Positions 17,342 through 25,138 of a stretch of 64,000 nucleotides of DNA are shown here, in pieces. How positions within the stretch are numbered: the stretch's first letter is position 1; every line of letters starts with the position of its first letter. The translations under genes and the position numbers were made by a program. The stretch is from Gemmatimonadota bacterium (GTDB lineage Bacteria; Gemmatimonadota; Gemmatimonadetes; Gemmatimonadales; GWC2-71-9), in NCBI GenBank assembly GCA_016874005.1, contig VGVQ01000010.1, forward strand, positions 1 to 64,000, given 5' to 3'. Under the pieces are notes generated by a model. It was not told where the DNA came from and ran no database searches. It was given only the letters and a program-made list of their open reading frames with translations.

Positions 17342-18134
17342 GGCCGCCATTCGGCTGTCCGCGAGCATCTCGCTGATGTTCCGCGAGATACCCTTCGCGG
17401 AGCGGTTTGCCGCGGCGCGGCAGGCGGGCTTCGAGGGGGTGGAAATCCAGGTCATCGAGGAAGCCGATCCCGCCACCGCCCCGGACCTGGCCCGAGCCGC
17501 CGGGATCGAGGTGGTGCTCCTCAACGTGTCGTTAGGCGACTTCCGGACCGGCGGCCCCGGCCTCTCCGGGGTGCCGGAACGGGAGCCGGCCTTCCGGGCC
17601 GCCCTCCTGACGGCGGCGGACCTGGCCGATCGGCTGGGGGCCCGCTTTCTCCATCTGGGGCCGTCTCGCGTCCCGGCCGGCGAGTCGCGGGAGCGCTGCC
17701 TCGCGGTCTACCGCGACAATCTTCGCTTCGCCGCCGAGCGCTCGAGGGATTGGCGGGACAGGCCGGTGATCGAGCCGCTCAACGTGGTCGAGACGCCCGA
17801 CATCCTGCTTTCGTCGCTGGACGACGCCGGGGCCCTGATCGAGGCGGCAGGAAGCGCGATCGGCCTCCAGTACGATCTCTATCACGCGGTCCTCAACGGC
17901 GTCGATCTCGCCGCCACCTTCGACCGACACCGGCGCCGGATCGCCCACATCCAGTTCGCGGACGCCCCCGGTCGCCATGAGCCCGGTAGCGGCACGGTCG
18001 ATTTCGCCCGGTTCCTGTCGCATCTGAAGGCCGGCGGCTATCGCGGCTGGTTAGGGGCCGAGTACTTCCCGACCGGCGCCACGACCGCTTCGTTGGCCTG
18101 GCTCCCCGACTTCCACGCATCGGTTCAGTCATGA
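17334..18134 (+). CDS. Hydroxypyruvate isomerase-like TIM-barrel enzyme, cytoplasmic
   Basis: This 266-aa xylose-isomerase-like barrel has no signal peptide. It carries the Hyi/OtnI signature residues: VIEPLNVVE, LQYDLYHAVLNG and HIQFADAPGRHEPGSGTVDF. Members isomerise or epimerise short 2-keto or hydroxy sugar acids (hydroxypyruvate, 2-oxo-tetronate) with a metal ion. It overlaps AT1 by 8 bases and the dehydrogenase by 4 (ATGA), so the three proteins are made together and probably act in one pathway. It is a distant relative of the exported barrel at 2144-3037. Confidence 0.8.
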   Translation: MPEAAIRLSASISLMFREIPFAERFAAARQAGFEGVEIQVIEEADPATAPDLARAAGIEVVLLNVSLGDFRTGGPGLSGVPEREPAFRAALLTAADLADRLGARFLHLGPSRVPAGESRERCLAVYRDNLRFAAERSRDWRDRPVIEPLNVVETPDILLSSLDDAGALIEAAGSAIGLQYDLYHAVLNGVDLAATFDRHRRRIAHIQFADAPGRHEPGSGTVDFARFLSHLKAGGYRGWLGAEYFPTGATTASLAWLPDFHASVQS

Positions 18135-19189
18135 AGAACTATCGGATCGCGCTGATCCCCGGCGACGGCATCGGCAAAGAGGTCGTTCCCGAGGGAGTCC
18201 GCGTGCTCGACGCCGTGGGCCGGAAGCTCGGCATCGGCTTCCAGTGGACCCCGTTCGACTGGAGCTGCGAGACCTATCACCGGTCCGGGCGGATGATGCC
18301 GGCCGATGGGCTCGACCGGCTCCGCGATTTCGACGCGATCTACCTCGGCGCGGTGGGCTACCCCGGCGTCCCGGACCATGTCTCGCTCTGGGGGCTCTTG
18401 ATCCCGATCCGGCGGACCTTCGATCAATACGTCAACCTCCGCCCCTGCCGGATCATGCCGGGGCTCCGGTCGCCGCTCGCCGACACCGAGGGACGAAAGA
18501 TCGACTTCTGGATCGTCCGCGAAAATGTCGAGGGCGAGTACTCGGAGATCGGGGGCCGGATCTTCCAGGGGACCGACCGGGAGACGGTGGTCCAGGAATC
18601 GGTGTTCACCAGGCAGGGCGTCGATCGGATCCTCCACTACGCCTTTCGACTGGCCCGCGCCAAGGGACTCAAAAAGGTGACCAGCGCCACCAAGTCCAAC
18701 GGCATTTCGATCAGCATGCCCTTCTGGGACGAGCGGTTCGTCGAGGTCGCGGCCCACTACCCCGATCTCGCCAACGACAAGTTCCACATCGACATCCTCT
18801 GCGCCCACTTCGTGGCGCATCCCGACTGGTTCGACGTGGTGGTCGGCTCGAATCTGTTCGGGGACATCCTCTCCGATCTGGGACCGGCCGTCTGTGGCAG
18901 CATCGGCATCGCGCCCTCGGCCAACATCAACCCGGAGCGCCGCTACCCCTCGATGTTCGAGCCGGTGCACGGATCGGCGCCGGACATCGCCGGCAAGGGC
19001 ATCGCCAATCCGATCGGGCAGATCTGGGCCGGGGCGATGATGCTGGAACATCTCGGCGAGGTCGAGGGACACGACGCCATCGTCCGGGCCATCGAGAGCG
19101 TCTTAAGCGGGGGCGGCCCGAAGACGCCCGACTTGGGCGGGCGGGCCACCACGGCCGATCTGGGTCGGGCGATCGCGGAGGCGCTCTAG
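18131..19189 (+). CDS. Tartrate/D-malate/isopropylmalate-type NAD-dependent dehydrogenase
   Basis: This 352-aa beta-decarboxylating dehydrogenase has ALIPGDGIGKEVVPEG at the N-terminus, WGLLIPIRRTFDQYVNLRP, ENVEGEYSEIGG, the Lys/Asp metal and substrate region SNLFGDILSDLGP, and the NAD-loop FEPVHGSAPDIAGKG. The length and the segment YVNLRPCRIMPGL fit the tartrate/D-malate dehydrogenase branch rather than LeuB. It oxidises a 2-hydroxy acid with a neighbouring carboxylate, often with decarboxylation. Its TAG stop shares a CTAG with the stop of the convergent BKACE gene. An oxidation product with a beta-keto group would be a natural feed for BKACE (inference). Confidence 0.85.
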   Translation: MKNYRIALIPGDGIGKEVVPEGVRVLDAVGRKLGIGFQWTPFDWSCETYHRSGRMMPADGLDRLRDFDAIYLGAVGYPGVPDHVSLWGLLIPIRRTFDQYVNLRPCRIMPGLRSPLADTEGRKIDFWIVRENVEGEYSEIGGRIFQGTDRETVVQESVFTRQGVDRILHYAFRLARAKGLKKVTSATKSNGISISMPFWDERFVEVAAHYPDLANDKFHIDILCAHFVAHPDWFDVVVGSNLFGDILSDLGPAVCGSIGIAPSANINPERRYPSMFEPVHGSAPDIAGKGIANPIGQIWAGAMMLEHLGEVEGHDAIVRAIESVLSGGGPKTPDLGGRATTADLGRAIAEAL

Positions 19190-20085
19190 CCGCGGGGCGC
19201 GAGCCCGAGGATGGCGCGGGCCTCCGCCGGGGTAGCCAGCGACCCACCTAACGATTCGACGATGTCCACCGCCCGTTCCACCAGCGCCGCGTTGGAGGGC
19301 GCCAGCACCCCGCGTTCGAGGTAGAGGTTGTCCTCGAGCCCTACCCGGACGTGGCCGCCGGCGGCGGCCGCCATCGCCACCATCGGGAACTGCCGCGGCC
19401 CGATCCCGAACGCGGCCCATTGGCAGTCGGGCGGCGCGAGGCTCCGCATCAGGCCAAGGGCCTCCGGACTGTCGGGCGCGCCCCACTCGATTCCGAGACA
19501 GAACTGGAAGAATCCGGGCGGCGCGATCAAACCGGTCTCGATCATGTGGCGGGCCAGCCGGACATGCCCGGTGTCGAACACCTCGAGCTCGGGCATCACC
19601 CCGGCGTCGCGGATCGCGGTGGCCATGATCGCGAGGGTCTTGACGGTGTTGAGCATGACGGTGCTGCCGAACGCGTCGCCCGAGGCCATCGTGGCGACGT
19701 CGAGACTGCAGATCTCCGGGCGGAGCGCCTCGACGTGCTGGACCCGGATCTTGGGGTGGGTGAGGTTGGTGCCGGGCCCGGGAATCCGAGGGTCGTCGTC
19801 ACCGGGGGCGAACCGCTGACCAGGGCCGGTGGTCAGGTTGATGATCATGTCGATCGGCGCGCTCCGAAGCCGATCGACCACCTCGCGATAGAGCGCCAGG
19901 TCCATGCTGGCGAGTCCGCTGTCCGGGTCGCGGACATGGACATGCACGATCGCGGCCCCCGCTTTGACCGCCTCGATGCAGGAATCGGCAATCTGCCGAG
20001 GGGTGACCGGGACGGCCGGGTTCTTCTTGGCCGTCGGGGGCGAGCCGGTCACGGCGCAGGTGAGGATGGTCTTGCGTGGTGCCAT
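19186..20085 (-). CDS. Beta-keto acid cleavage enzyme (BKACE, DUF849 family)
   Basis: This 299-aa Zn-dependent TIM barrel catalyses a reverse-Claisen exchange: beta-keto acid plus acetyl-CoA to acetoacetate plus a new acyl-CoA. Family motifs: ILTCAVTGSPPTAKKNPAVP, IVHVHVRDPDSG (zinc His48 and His50), INLTTGPG and VRVGLEDNLYL with the conserved Glu. Known members act in lysine fermentation (Kce) and carnitine breakdown; specificity cannot be read from sequence. It lies 10 bases downstream of AT2 on the same strand, so the pair probably forms one operon in which AT2 makes the keto acid that BKACE cleaves (inference). Confidence 0.88.
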   Translation of the reverse strand: MAPRKTILTCAVTGSPPTAKKNPAVPVTPRQIADSCIEAVKAGAAIVHVHVRDPDSGLASMDLALYREVVDRLRSAPIDMIINLTTGPGQRFAPGDDDPRIPGPGTNLTHPKIRVQHVEALRPEICSLDVATMASGDAFGSTVMLNTVKTLAIMATAIRDAGVMPELEVFDTGHVRLARHMIETGLIAPPGFFQFCLGIEWGAPDSPEALGLMRSLAPPDCQWAAFGIGPRQFPMVAMAAAAGGHVRVGLEDNLYLERGVLAPSNAALVERAVDIVESLGGSLATPAEARAILGLAPRG

Positions 20086-20095
20086 GGAGCCCCCG

Positions 20096-21394
20096 TTACG
20101 AAGATGCCAGCGCCCGGGCCAAGGCCGTCGTGAACCGGTCGACCTCGGCCTCGGTCATCGGGGTCGACAAGCAACCGAGACCGGTCTTGCCGACGATGAT
20201 GCCCTCGCGAAGCAGGTTGGCGTGGAGCGCGAGCATCGCGGCCGTCGGCGCGGCCCGCCGGACCGAGCTGCGATAGTTGGTGACCGGTTCGTCGGTCAGG
20301 AGAATCCGAAAGAGCGACCCGTCACCGGTGATCTGCCCCGTCACGCCCGCCGCCCTGAACGCCGCGTTACCGGCCGTCCGAAGCCGGTCCCCGAGCCGGT
20401 TGAGGCGCTCGACCGCGGCGGCATCGTAGCGATCGAGCGCGGCCTTGCCGGCGACCATGGTCAGCGGATTGGCACTGAAGGTACCACCGGAGAGCACTTT
20501 GGTGTCGACCCGATCCGGATCGAGCAGGCTCATGATCTCGCGCCGACCGCCCACCGCTCCCACCGGCAGCCCTCCGCCTATCACCTTGCCGAAGGTCGTC
20601 AGGTCCGGCACCCCGCCGTAACGACTCTGGGCCCCGCCGAACCCGACCCGGAAGCTGATGACTTCGTCGTAGATCAGCACGATCCCGTGGCGGCAGGTGA
20701 CCTCGGTCAGGTACTCGAGGAAGCCGGGCGCCGGTCGAGGAGCTCCCATCCGCACCGAGAGCGGATCGACGATCAAGGCGGCGAGATCGTTCCCGCGCCG
20801 AGCGACGAGGCGATCGACCTGACCCGGGTCGTTGTACTGGATCACCGCGACCTGGTCGAGGATCGACGGGGGCAGCCCCGCCGTCGTCGGCACGCTGGCC
20901 GGTGCCTCCTCCGGACCCCAGTTGGCGGGGGTTCCCCCGAAGCTGACCTGGACGTAATCGTAGTACCCGTGGTAAGCGCCCTCGAACTTGGCAATGGTAT
21001 TCCGACCGGTGAACGCCCGGGCCATTTTCACCGCGAGCATCACCGCCTCCGTCCCCGAGTTGGCGAATCGAATCTGCTCGACGGACCCGACCCGTTCGAC
21101 CATGGCACGGGCCAAGGCGACTTCGGCCGCGCCCGGCTCCGACCAGACGGTGCCGGCGGCCAGCTGATCGGAAATGGCCGCGACGATGGCCGGATCGGCG
21201 TGACCATGGATCAGCGCCGTCATATTGTTGAGGAAGTCGAGCCGCTCGACGCCGTCGTGGTCGACCAAGCGGCACCCCGAGGCCGATCGGGCGTAGATCG
21301 GATATGGCGCGAAGTGATAGTGGAGCCGAGAGGTGCCGCCAGGGATGTAGCGAAGCGCCTCGTGGTACAGTGCTTCGTTGGAGTGAGCCGGCAT
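20096..21394 (-). CDS. Class III aminotransferase, GSAM/beta-transaminase-like (AT2)
   Basis: This 432-aa PLP enzyme is related to AT1 at 16034-17341. It shows IPGGTSRLHYHFAPYP with Arg23 at the position used by beta-phenylalanine aminotransferases to hold the carboxylate, FANSGTEAVM, IYDEV (Asp243) and TTFGKVIGGGLPVGAVGG with the PLP Lys270. Its direct pairing with BKACE argues against a role in 5-aminolevulinate synthesis and for deamination of a beta-amino acid to a beta-keto acid. ATG 21394 follows from homology to AT1; a longer in-frame N-terminal extension crosses the repeat at 21446-21473 and is not coding-like. Confidence 0.8.
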   Translation of the reverse strand: MPAHSNEALYHEALRYIPGGTSRLHYHFAPYPIYARSASGCRLVDHDGVERLDFLNNMTALIHGHADPAIVAAISDQLAAGTVWSEPGAAEVALARAMVERVGSVEQIRFANSGTEAVMLAVKMARAFTGRNTIAKFEGAYHGYYDYVQVSFGGTPANWGPEEAPASVPTTAGLPPSILDQVAVIQYNDPGQVDRLVARRGNDLAALIVDPLSVRMGAPRPAPGFLEYLTEVTCRHGIVLIYDEVISFRVGFGGAQSRYGGVPDLTTFGKVIGGGLPVGAVGGRREIMSLLDPDRVDTKVLSGGTFSANPLTMVAGKAALDRYDAAAVERLNRLGDRLRTAGNAAFRAAGVTGQITGDGSLFRILLTDEPVTNYRSSVRRAAPTAAMLALHANLLREGIIVGKTGLGCLSTPMTEAEVDRFTTALARALASS

Positions 21395-21445
21395 GACTGG
21401 GTCTCGAAAGACGCGGATGTGCTTGGGATACGCTCCGCGGCAGCC

Positions 21446-21473
21446 CTGGTACCAACAGACTGGTACCAACAGA
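21446..21473. promoter_or_regulatory. Tandem 14-bp operator-like repeat CTGGTACCAACAGA x2
   Basis: Two perfect head-to-tail copies of CTGGTACCAACAGA, each containing the palindrome TGGTACCA, lie in the 165-base region between the divergent AT2 and esterase genes. The copies are 52 bases upstream of the AT2 start. On the minus strand a TATCCC element follows 19 bases after the TTGGTA of the proximal copy. The same core occurs at 11001-11010. The arrangement suggests cooperative binding of a dimeric regulator controlling AT2-BKACE, perhaps also the esterase. Confidence 0.45.
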
Positions 21474-21536
21474 GTTGACCAGGAGGCCGCGCGGGCCTGG
21501 CTTCCCGGCTGGCATGGCGATATGCTCGGAAGCAAC

Positions 21537-21550
21537 CCTCAGCGCTGAGG
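21537..21550. promoter_or_regulatory. 14-bp perfect palindrome CCTCAGCGCTGAGG
   Basis: This perfect palindrome has no loop, so it is a dimer-binding site candidate rather than a hairpin. It lies 9 bases before the GTG start at 21560, downstream of a TATGCT (21521-21526) that could be a -10 box. In that position a bound protein would block transcription or early elongation of the esterase gene. Confidence 0.3.
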
Positions 21551-21559
21551 TCGTCAATC

Positions 21560-23293
21560 GTGTCCAACCGGTCGCCCCGCTCCCTCCTCACGATCGCCGC
21601 CGTCCTCGGCGCCGCCTGGCCCTCGGGCGCCCAGGCACAATCCCCGAGGTTCCACGTCAGCTTCCCGGCGGCCCGGTCGGCCGGGCCGATCGACGGCAGG
21701 ATCATCCTCCTGATCTCCGCCGACTCCACCGCCGAGCCTCGGTTCCAGATGGCGGACGGCCTGACGACCCAACTGGCCTTCGGGATCGACGTGCAGGGGC
21801 TTACGCCGGGGCGTCCCGCGGTGGTGGATGCCCGGGCGTGGGGCTACCCGATCCGGAGCCTGCGCGAGGTGCCGGCGGGCCGCTATCGAGTCCAGGCGGT
21901 CTTGAACCGCTACCAGACCTTCCGGCGCGCCGATGGGCATACGGTCAGCCTGCCGCCGGATCGAGGCGAGGGCCAGCAGTGGAACCGGAAACCCGGCAAC
22001 CTCTACAGCGAGCCCGGCTGGATTCGCTTCGACCCCAGACGCCCGGCACCGATCGCGATCAGCGTCGACCGAGAGATCGGCCCGCCGGCTCCTCCCAAGG
22101 AAACCAAGTACATCAAGTACGAGCGGATTCAGAGCGACCTGCTCACCGCGTTCTGGGGTACCCCGATGTTCCTGGCGGCCTGGGTGCTGCTGCCCGAGGG
22201 TTTCGATAGCCACCCTGCCGCCCGGTATCCGCTGGTGATCAATCATGGTCACTTCCCGGCCAGCTTCGACGGGTTCCGTCCCGAGCCCCCCGATCCGAAC
22301 CTGGCGCCCGACTACAGCGCCCGGTTCAAGCTGACCGGGTACAATCGGATCCAGCAGGAGCACGCCCACCAGTTCTACCGCGACTGGACCGGCCCCAACT
22401 TCCCTCGGGTGCTGCTGATCGAGATCCAGCACCCGACCCCGTTCTACGACGACTCGTACGCGGTCAACTCGGCCAACAACGGACCCTACGGCGACGCGAT
22501 CATGCGGGAACTGGTGCCCCATATCGAGCGCAAATACCGTGGCATCGGGCAAGGCTACGCTCGGATCACCTATGGCGGTTCGACTGGCGGGTGGGAGGCG
22601 ATGGCCGTCCAGATGTTCTATCCCGACGAATTCAACGGGGCCTTCGTGGCCTGCCCCGACCCGATCGACTTCCGCCAATACACCAACTTCTCGATCTACG
22701 ACGAGGAGAATGCCTACTGGCCCAAGAGTGCCTGGAAGAAGACGCTCCGTCCCGGGCATCGCAACTACCTCGGCCAGGTCGACGCGACGGTACAGGACAT
22801 GAATCACCACGAGCTGGCGATCGCCTCCAAGGGGCGCAGCGGCGGCCAGTGGGATGTCTGGCAATCGGTGTTCTCGCCGGTCGGACCCGACGGATACCCC
22901 AAGCCGATCTTCGACAAGGTGACCGGGGCGATCGACAAGTCGGTCGCCGCCCACTGGCGAGACCGCTACGACCTCTCCCACATCCTCCGGCGCGATTGGA
23001 AGGTTCTGGGCCCCAAGCTGAGGGGCAAGCTCCATATCTACGTGGGCGAGATGGATAACTACTACCTCAACAACGCCGTCTACCTGGTCGAGGACTTCCT
23101 CGCGACGGCCGACCCGCCGGCGGACGCGGTGGTCGACTACGGCGCCCGGGACGAGCACTGCTGGAACGGCGATCACACCAGGCCGAACGCCCTGTCCCGG
23201 CTCCGCTACCACCAGATGTTCATCCCGAGGATCATCGAACAGATCCGCAAGAACGGTCCCAGCGGAGCTGACACGCTGAGCTGGCGTTATTAG
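21560..23293 (+). CDS. Secreted esterase-like alpha/beta hydrolase
   Basis: This 577-aa protein has a signal peptide (LLTIAAVLGAAWPSGAQAQ), an N-terminal beta-rich region of about 180 residues and an esterase-D-like alpha/beta-hydrolase domain. Catalytic triad candidates: Ser in TYGGSTGGWEA, Asp in YVGEMDNYY and His in ARDEHCWNGDH. The domain also has PLVINHGHFPASF around the oxyanion hole. Proteins of this build cleave ester bonds of polymers or antibiotics; the substrate is unknown. The start codon is GTG, 11 bases after the end of the 14-bp palindrome. The small gene 23308 follows 14 bases after its stop and may be co-transcribed. Confidence 0.75.
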   Translation: MSNRSPRSLLTIAAVLGAAWPSGAQAQSPRFHVSFPAARSAGPIDGRIILLISADSTAEPRFQMADGLTTQLAFGIDVQGLTPGRPAVVDARAWGYPIRSLREVPAGRYRVQAVLNRYQTFRRADGHTVSLPPDRGEGQQWNRKPGNLYSEPGWIRFDPRRPAPIAISVDREIGPPAPPKETKYIKYERIQSDLLTAFWGTPMFLAAWVLLPEGFDSHPAARYPLVINHGHFPASFDGFRPEPPDPNLAPDYSARFKLTGYNRIQQEHAHQFYRDWTGPNFPRVLLIEIQHPTPFYDDSYAVNSANNGPYGDAIMRELVPHIERKYRGIGQGYARITYGGSTGGWEAMAVQMFYPDEFNGAFVACPDPIDFRQYTNFSIYDEENAYWPKSAWKKTLRPGHRNYLGQVDATVQDMNHHELAIASKGRSGGQWDVWQSVFSPVGPDGYPKPIFDKVTGAIDKSVAAHWRDRYDLSHILRRDWKVLGPKLRGKLHIYVGEMDNYYLNNAVYLVEDFLATADPPADAVVDYGARDEHCWNGDHTRPNALSRLRYHQMFIPRIIEQIRKNGPSGADTLSWRY

Positions 23294-23307
23294 CGCGAGG
23301 TACCGTC

Positions 23308-23541
23308 ATGTCATTTCGGAAATTCACCGATCGAGACGGCCACGAATGGGAAATCCGTCCCCGAACCCGATCCGAATGGGACTTCGAGCCGGCCGGGAGC
23401 AACCCCGGCCGAACCCGGAGCACTCCCTCGCCCGGGTACGAGAAGGACCCCTACGAGTTGAGCAAGGAAGAGCTCCAGCAGCTCCTCGACCGGGCCCCCG
23501 CTCCGAAGGCCCGGCAGAGCAAGTCGCCATTCCTGGACTGA
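23308..23541 (+). CDS. Small acidic/basic hypothetical protein
   Basis: This is a 77-aa protein without signal or membrane segment. It starts MSFRKFTDRDGHEWEIRPR and has a Pro/Ser/Gly-rich middle and a helical tail (YELSKEELQQLLDRAP). The FTDRDGHEWEIR start resembles short stand-alone beta-hairpin proteins of unknown function. The composition and codon use agree with a real gene, and it fits tightly between two plus-strand genes (14 bases after the esterase, 14 bases before the M28 gene), each preceded by purine-rich sites. I do not recognise a function. Confidence 0.6.
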   Translation: MSFRKFTDRDGHEWEIRPRTRSEWDFEPAGSNPGRTRSTPSPGYEKDPYELSKEELQQLLDRAPAPKARQSKSPFLD

Positions 23542-23555
23542 GAAAGGACCTGCGC

Positions 23556-25103
23556 ATGTTGGGCCGGACCATGTTCGTGGCGGCGCTCGCGATCGGTGCC
23601 GCGGCCACCGCCCAGGGCCAGGAGCGGGTCGATCTCGATGTCGTGGCCCGGATTCGGGAGGAAGGGTTTCAGCGGTCCCGGGTCATGGACTGGGCCTGGT
23701 ACATGACCGACGTCCTCGGTCCCAGGTTGACCGGCTCGCCGGGGATGCGCCGGGCCCAGCGCTGGGCCCAAACCGCCATGACCGAGCTCGGGTTGGCCAA
23801 GGTGACGATCGAGCCGTTCGGCGAGCATGGGGTCGGATGGACCAACGAGTACACCTCGCTCCACCTGATCGAGCCGAGCTACCAGCCCCTGATCGGCTAT
23901 CCCCAGGCGTTCACGCCAGGCACCGCGGGCAAGATCGTCGGAGCGGCGCGGATCGTCAGGCTCCGTTCGCCGGCGGACTTCGCGTCCTATCGCGGCCAGC
24001 TCGAGGGCGCGATCGTGCTCTCGGGCGAACCGATTCCCGTCGGGCCTCGGTTTCGGGCCGACGCCGAACGTTTTGGGCCGGATACGCTGGCCGCCCTGTC
24101 GCGGGTCGCCATCGCCTCCGAGTTCGAGACCGGCGGCCGACCGCACTATTGGAACGACGTCGTGCGCACCTTCCTCCCGATCGGTCAGAACCCGACCGTG
24201 CCGGGCTTCGCCGAAGAGGCGCTCCGGTTCTTCAAGTCGGAAAAGGTGGCGGTGGTGTTGGAGCCGGGGCCCGGCGGCGACGGCACGGTGTTCCTCACCG
24301 GGCGGGCCGGTAATCGACAGGATCGGTCGCGAGCCGGCGTCGAAGCGGCGCCCCCTGTCGTGACGCTCGCGGCGGAGCACTACAACCGGCTCCACCGCCT
24401 CGCGACTCGAGGCATCCCCACCAGGCTCGAGATCGAGGTGCGCAATACCCTGGACGACGGTGACACCAGGGAGTCCAACGTGCTCGGCGACTGGCCTGGG
24501 ACCGACCTCCGGGATCAGCTGGTCATGGTGGGCGGGCACTACGACTCCTGGCATGCCGCGACCGGTGCCACCGACGACGCATCGGGGTGCGCGGTCGCCC
24601 TGGAGGCGGTCCGGATCCTCAAGGCCATCGGCGTCACCCCGCGCCGAACCATCCGGGTGGCCTTCTGGAGTTGGGAGGAGGGTGGTGTCAACGGATCCCG
24701 GGCCTACGTTCGCAACCACCCGGAATTGGCTCGATCCCTGGCTGGCTATTTCAATCTCGACAACGGGGCCGGTGCGGCTCGCGGGGTCTATCTCCAGGGC
24801 AACGAGGCGGTCAGGCCGATCTTCGCGCGCTGGATGGAGCCGCTTCGGGATCTCGGCGTCACGACGCTCACGAGCGAGAATCAGTTCGGGGTCGACGCCA
24901 TCGCGTTCGACTTGGCGGGCCTGCCGGGTTTCCAGTTCATCCAGGACCCGATGGACTACGAGACCCGAACCCACCACTCCAACATGGACGTCTTCGACAA
25001 ACTGGTTCCGGCCGACCTTCGCCACAACGCCGTCGTGATGGCGACCTTCCTCTATCACGCCGCCATGCGGGATGAGCCCCTGCCCCGGGAGCGGAGGCGG
25101 TAG
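23556..25103 (+). CDS. Secreted M28 metallopeptidase (carboxypeptidase Q-like)
   Basis: This 515-aa protein has a signal peptide (MFVAALAIGAAATAQGQ), an N-terminal PA-type insertion (FASYRGQLEGAIVLSGEP) and an M28 catalytic domain. Zinc-site motifs: GGHYDSWHAATGATDDASG (His, Asp), SWEEGGVNGS (Glu pair), NLDNGAGA (Asp) and THHSNMDVFDK (His). The arrangement matches plasma glutamate carboxypeptidase/carboxypeptidase Q rather than GCPII, since there is no TFR dimerisation domain. It would remove residues from peptides outside the cytoplasm. AAAGGA lies about 8 bases upstream of ATG 23556, fixing the start. Confidence 0.88.
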   Translation: MLGRTMFVAALAIGAAATAQGQERVDLDVVARIREEGFQRSRVMDWAWYMTDVLGPRLTGSPGMRRAQRWAQTAMTELGLAKVTIEPFGEHGVGWTNEYTSLHLIEPSYQPLIGYPQAFTPGTAGKIVGAARIVRLRSPADFASYRGQLEGAIVLSGEPIPVGPRFRADAERFGPDTLAALSRVAIASEFETGGRPHYWNDVVRTFLPIGQNPTVPGFAEEALRFFKSEKVAVVLEPGPGGDGTVFLTGRAGNRQDRSRAGVEAAPPVVTLAAEHYNRLHRLATRGIPTRLEIEVRNTLDDGDTRESNVLGDWPGTDLRDQLVMVGGHYDSWHAATGATDDASGCAVALEAVRILKAIGVTPRRTIRVAFWSWEEGGVNGSRAYVRNHPELARSLAGYFNLDNGAGAARGVYLQGNEAVRPIFARWMEPLRDLGVTTLTSENQFGVDAIAFDLAGLPGFQFIQDPMDYETRTHHSNMDVFDKLVPADLRHNAVVMATFLYHAAMRDEPLPRERRR

Positions 25104-25138
25104 CCGCCCAACCGACCGAGCCACGGTAGATTGTAGCC

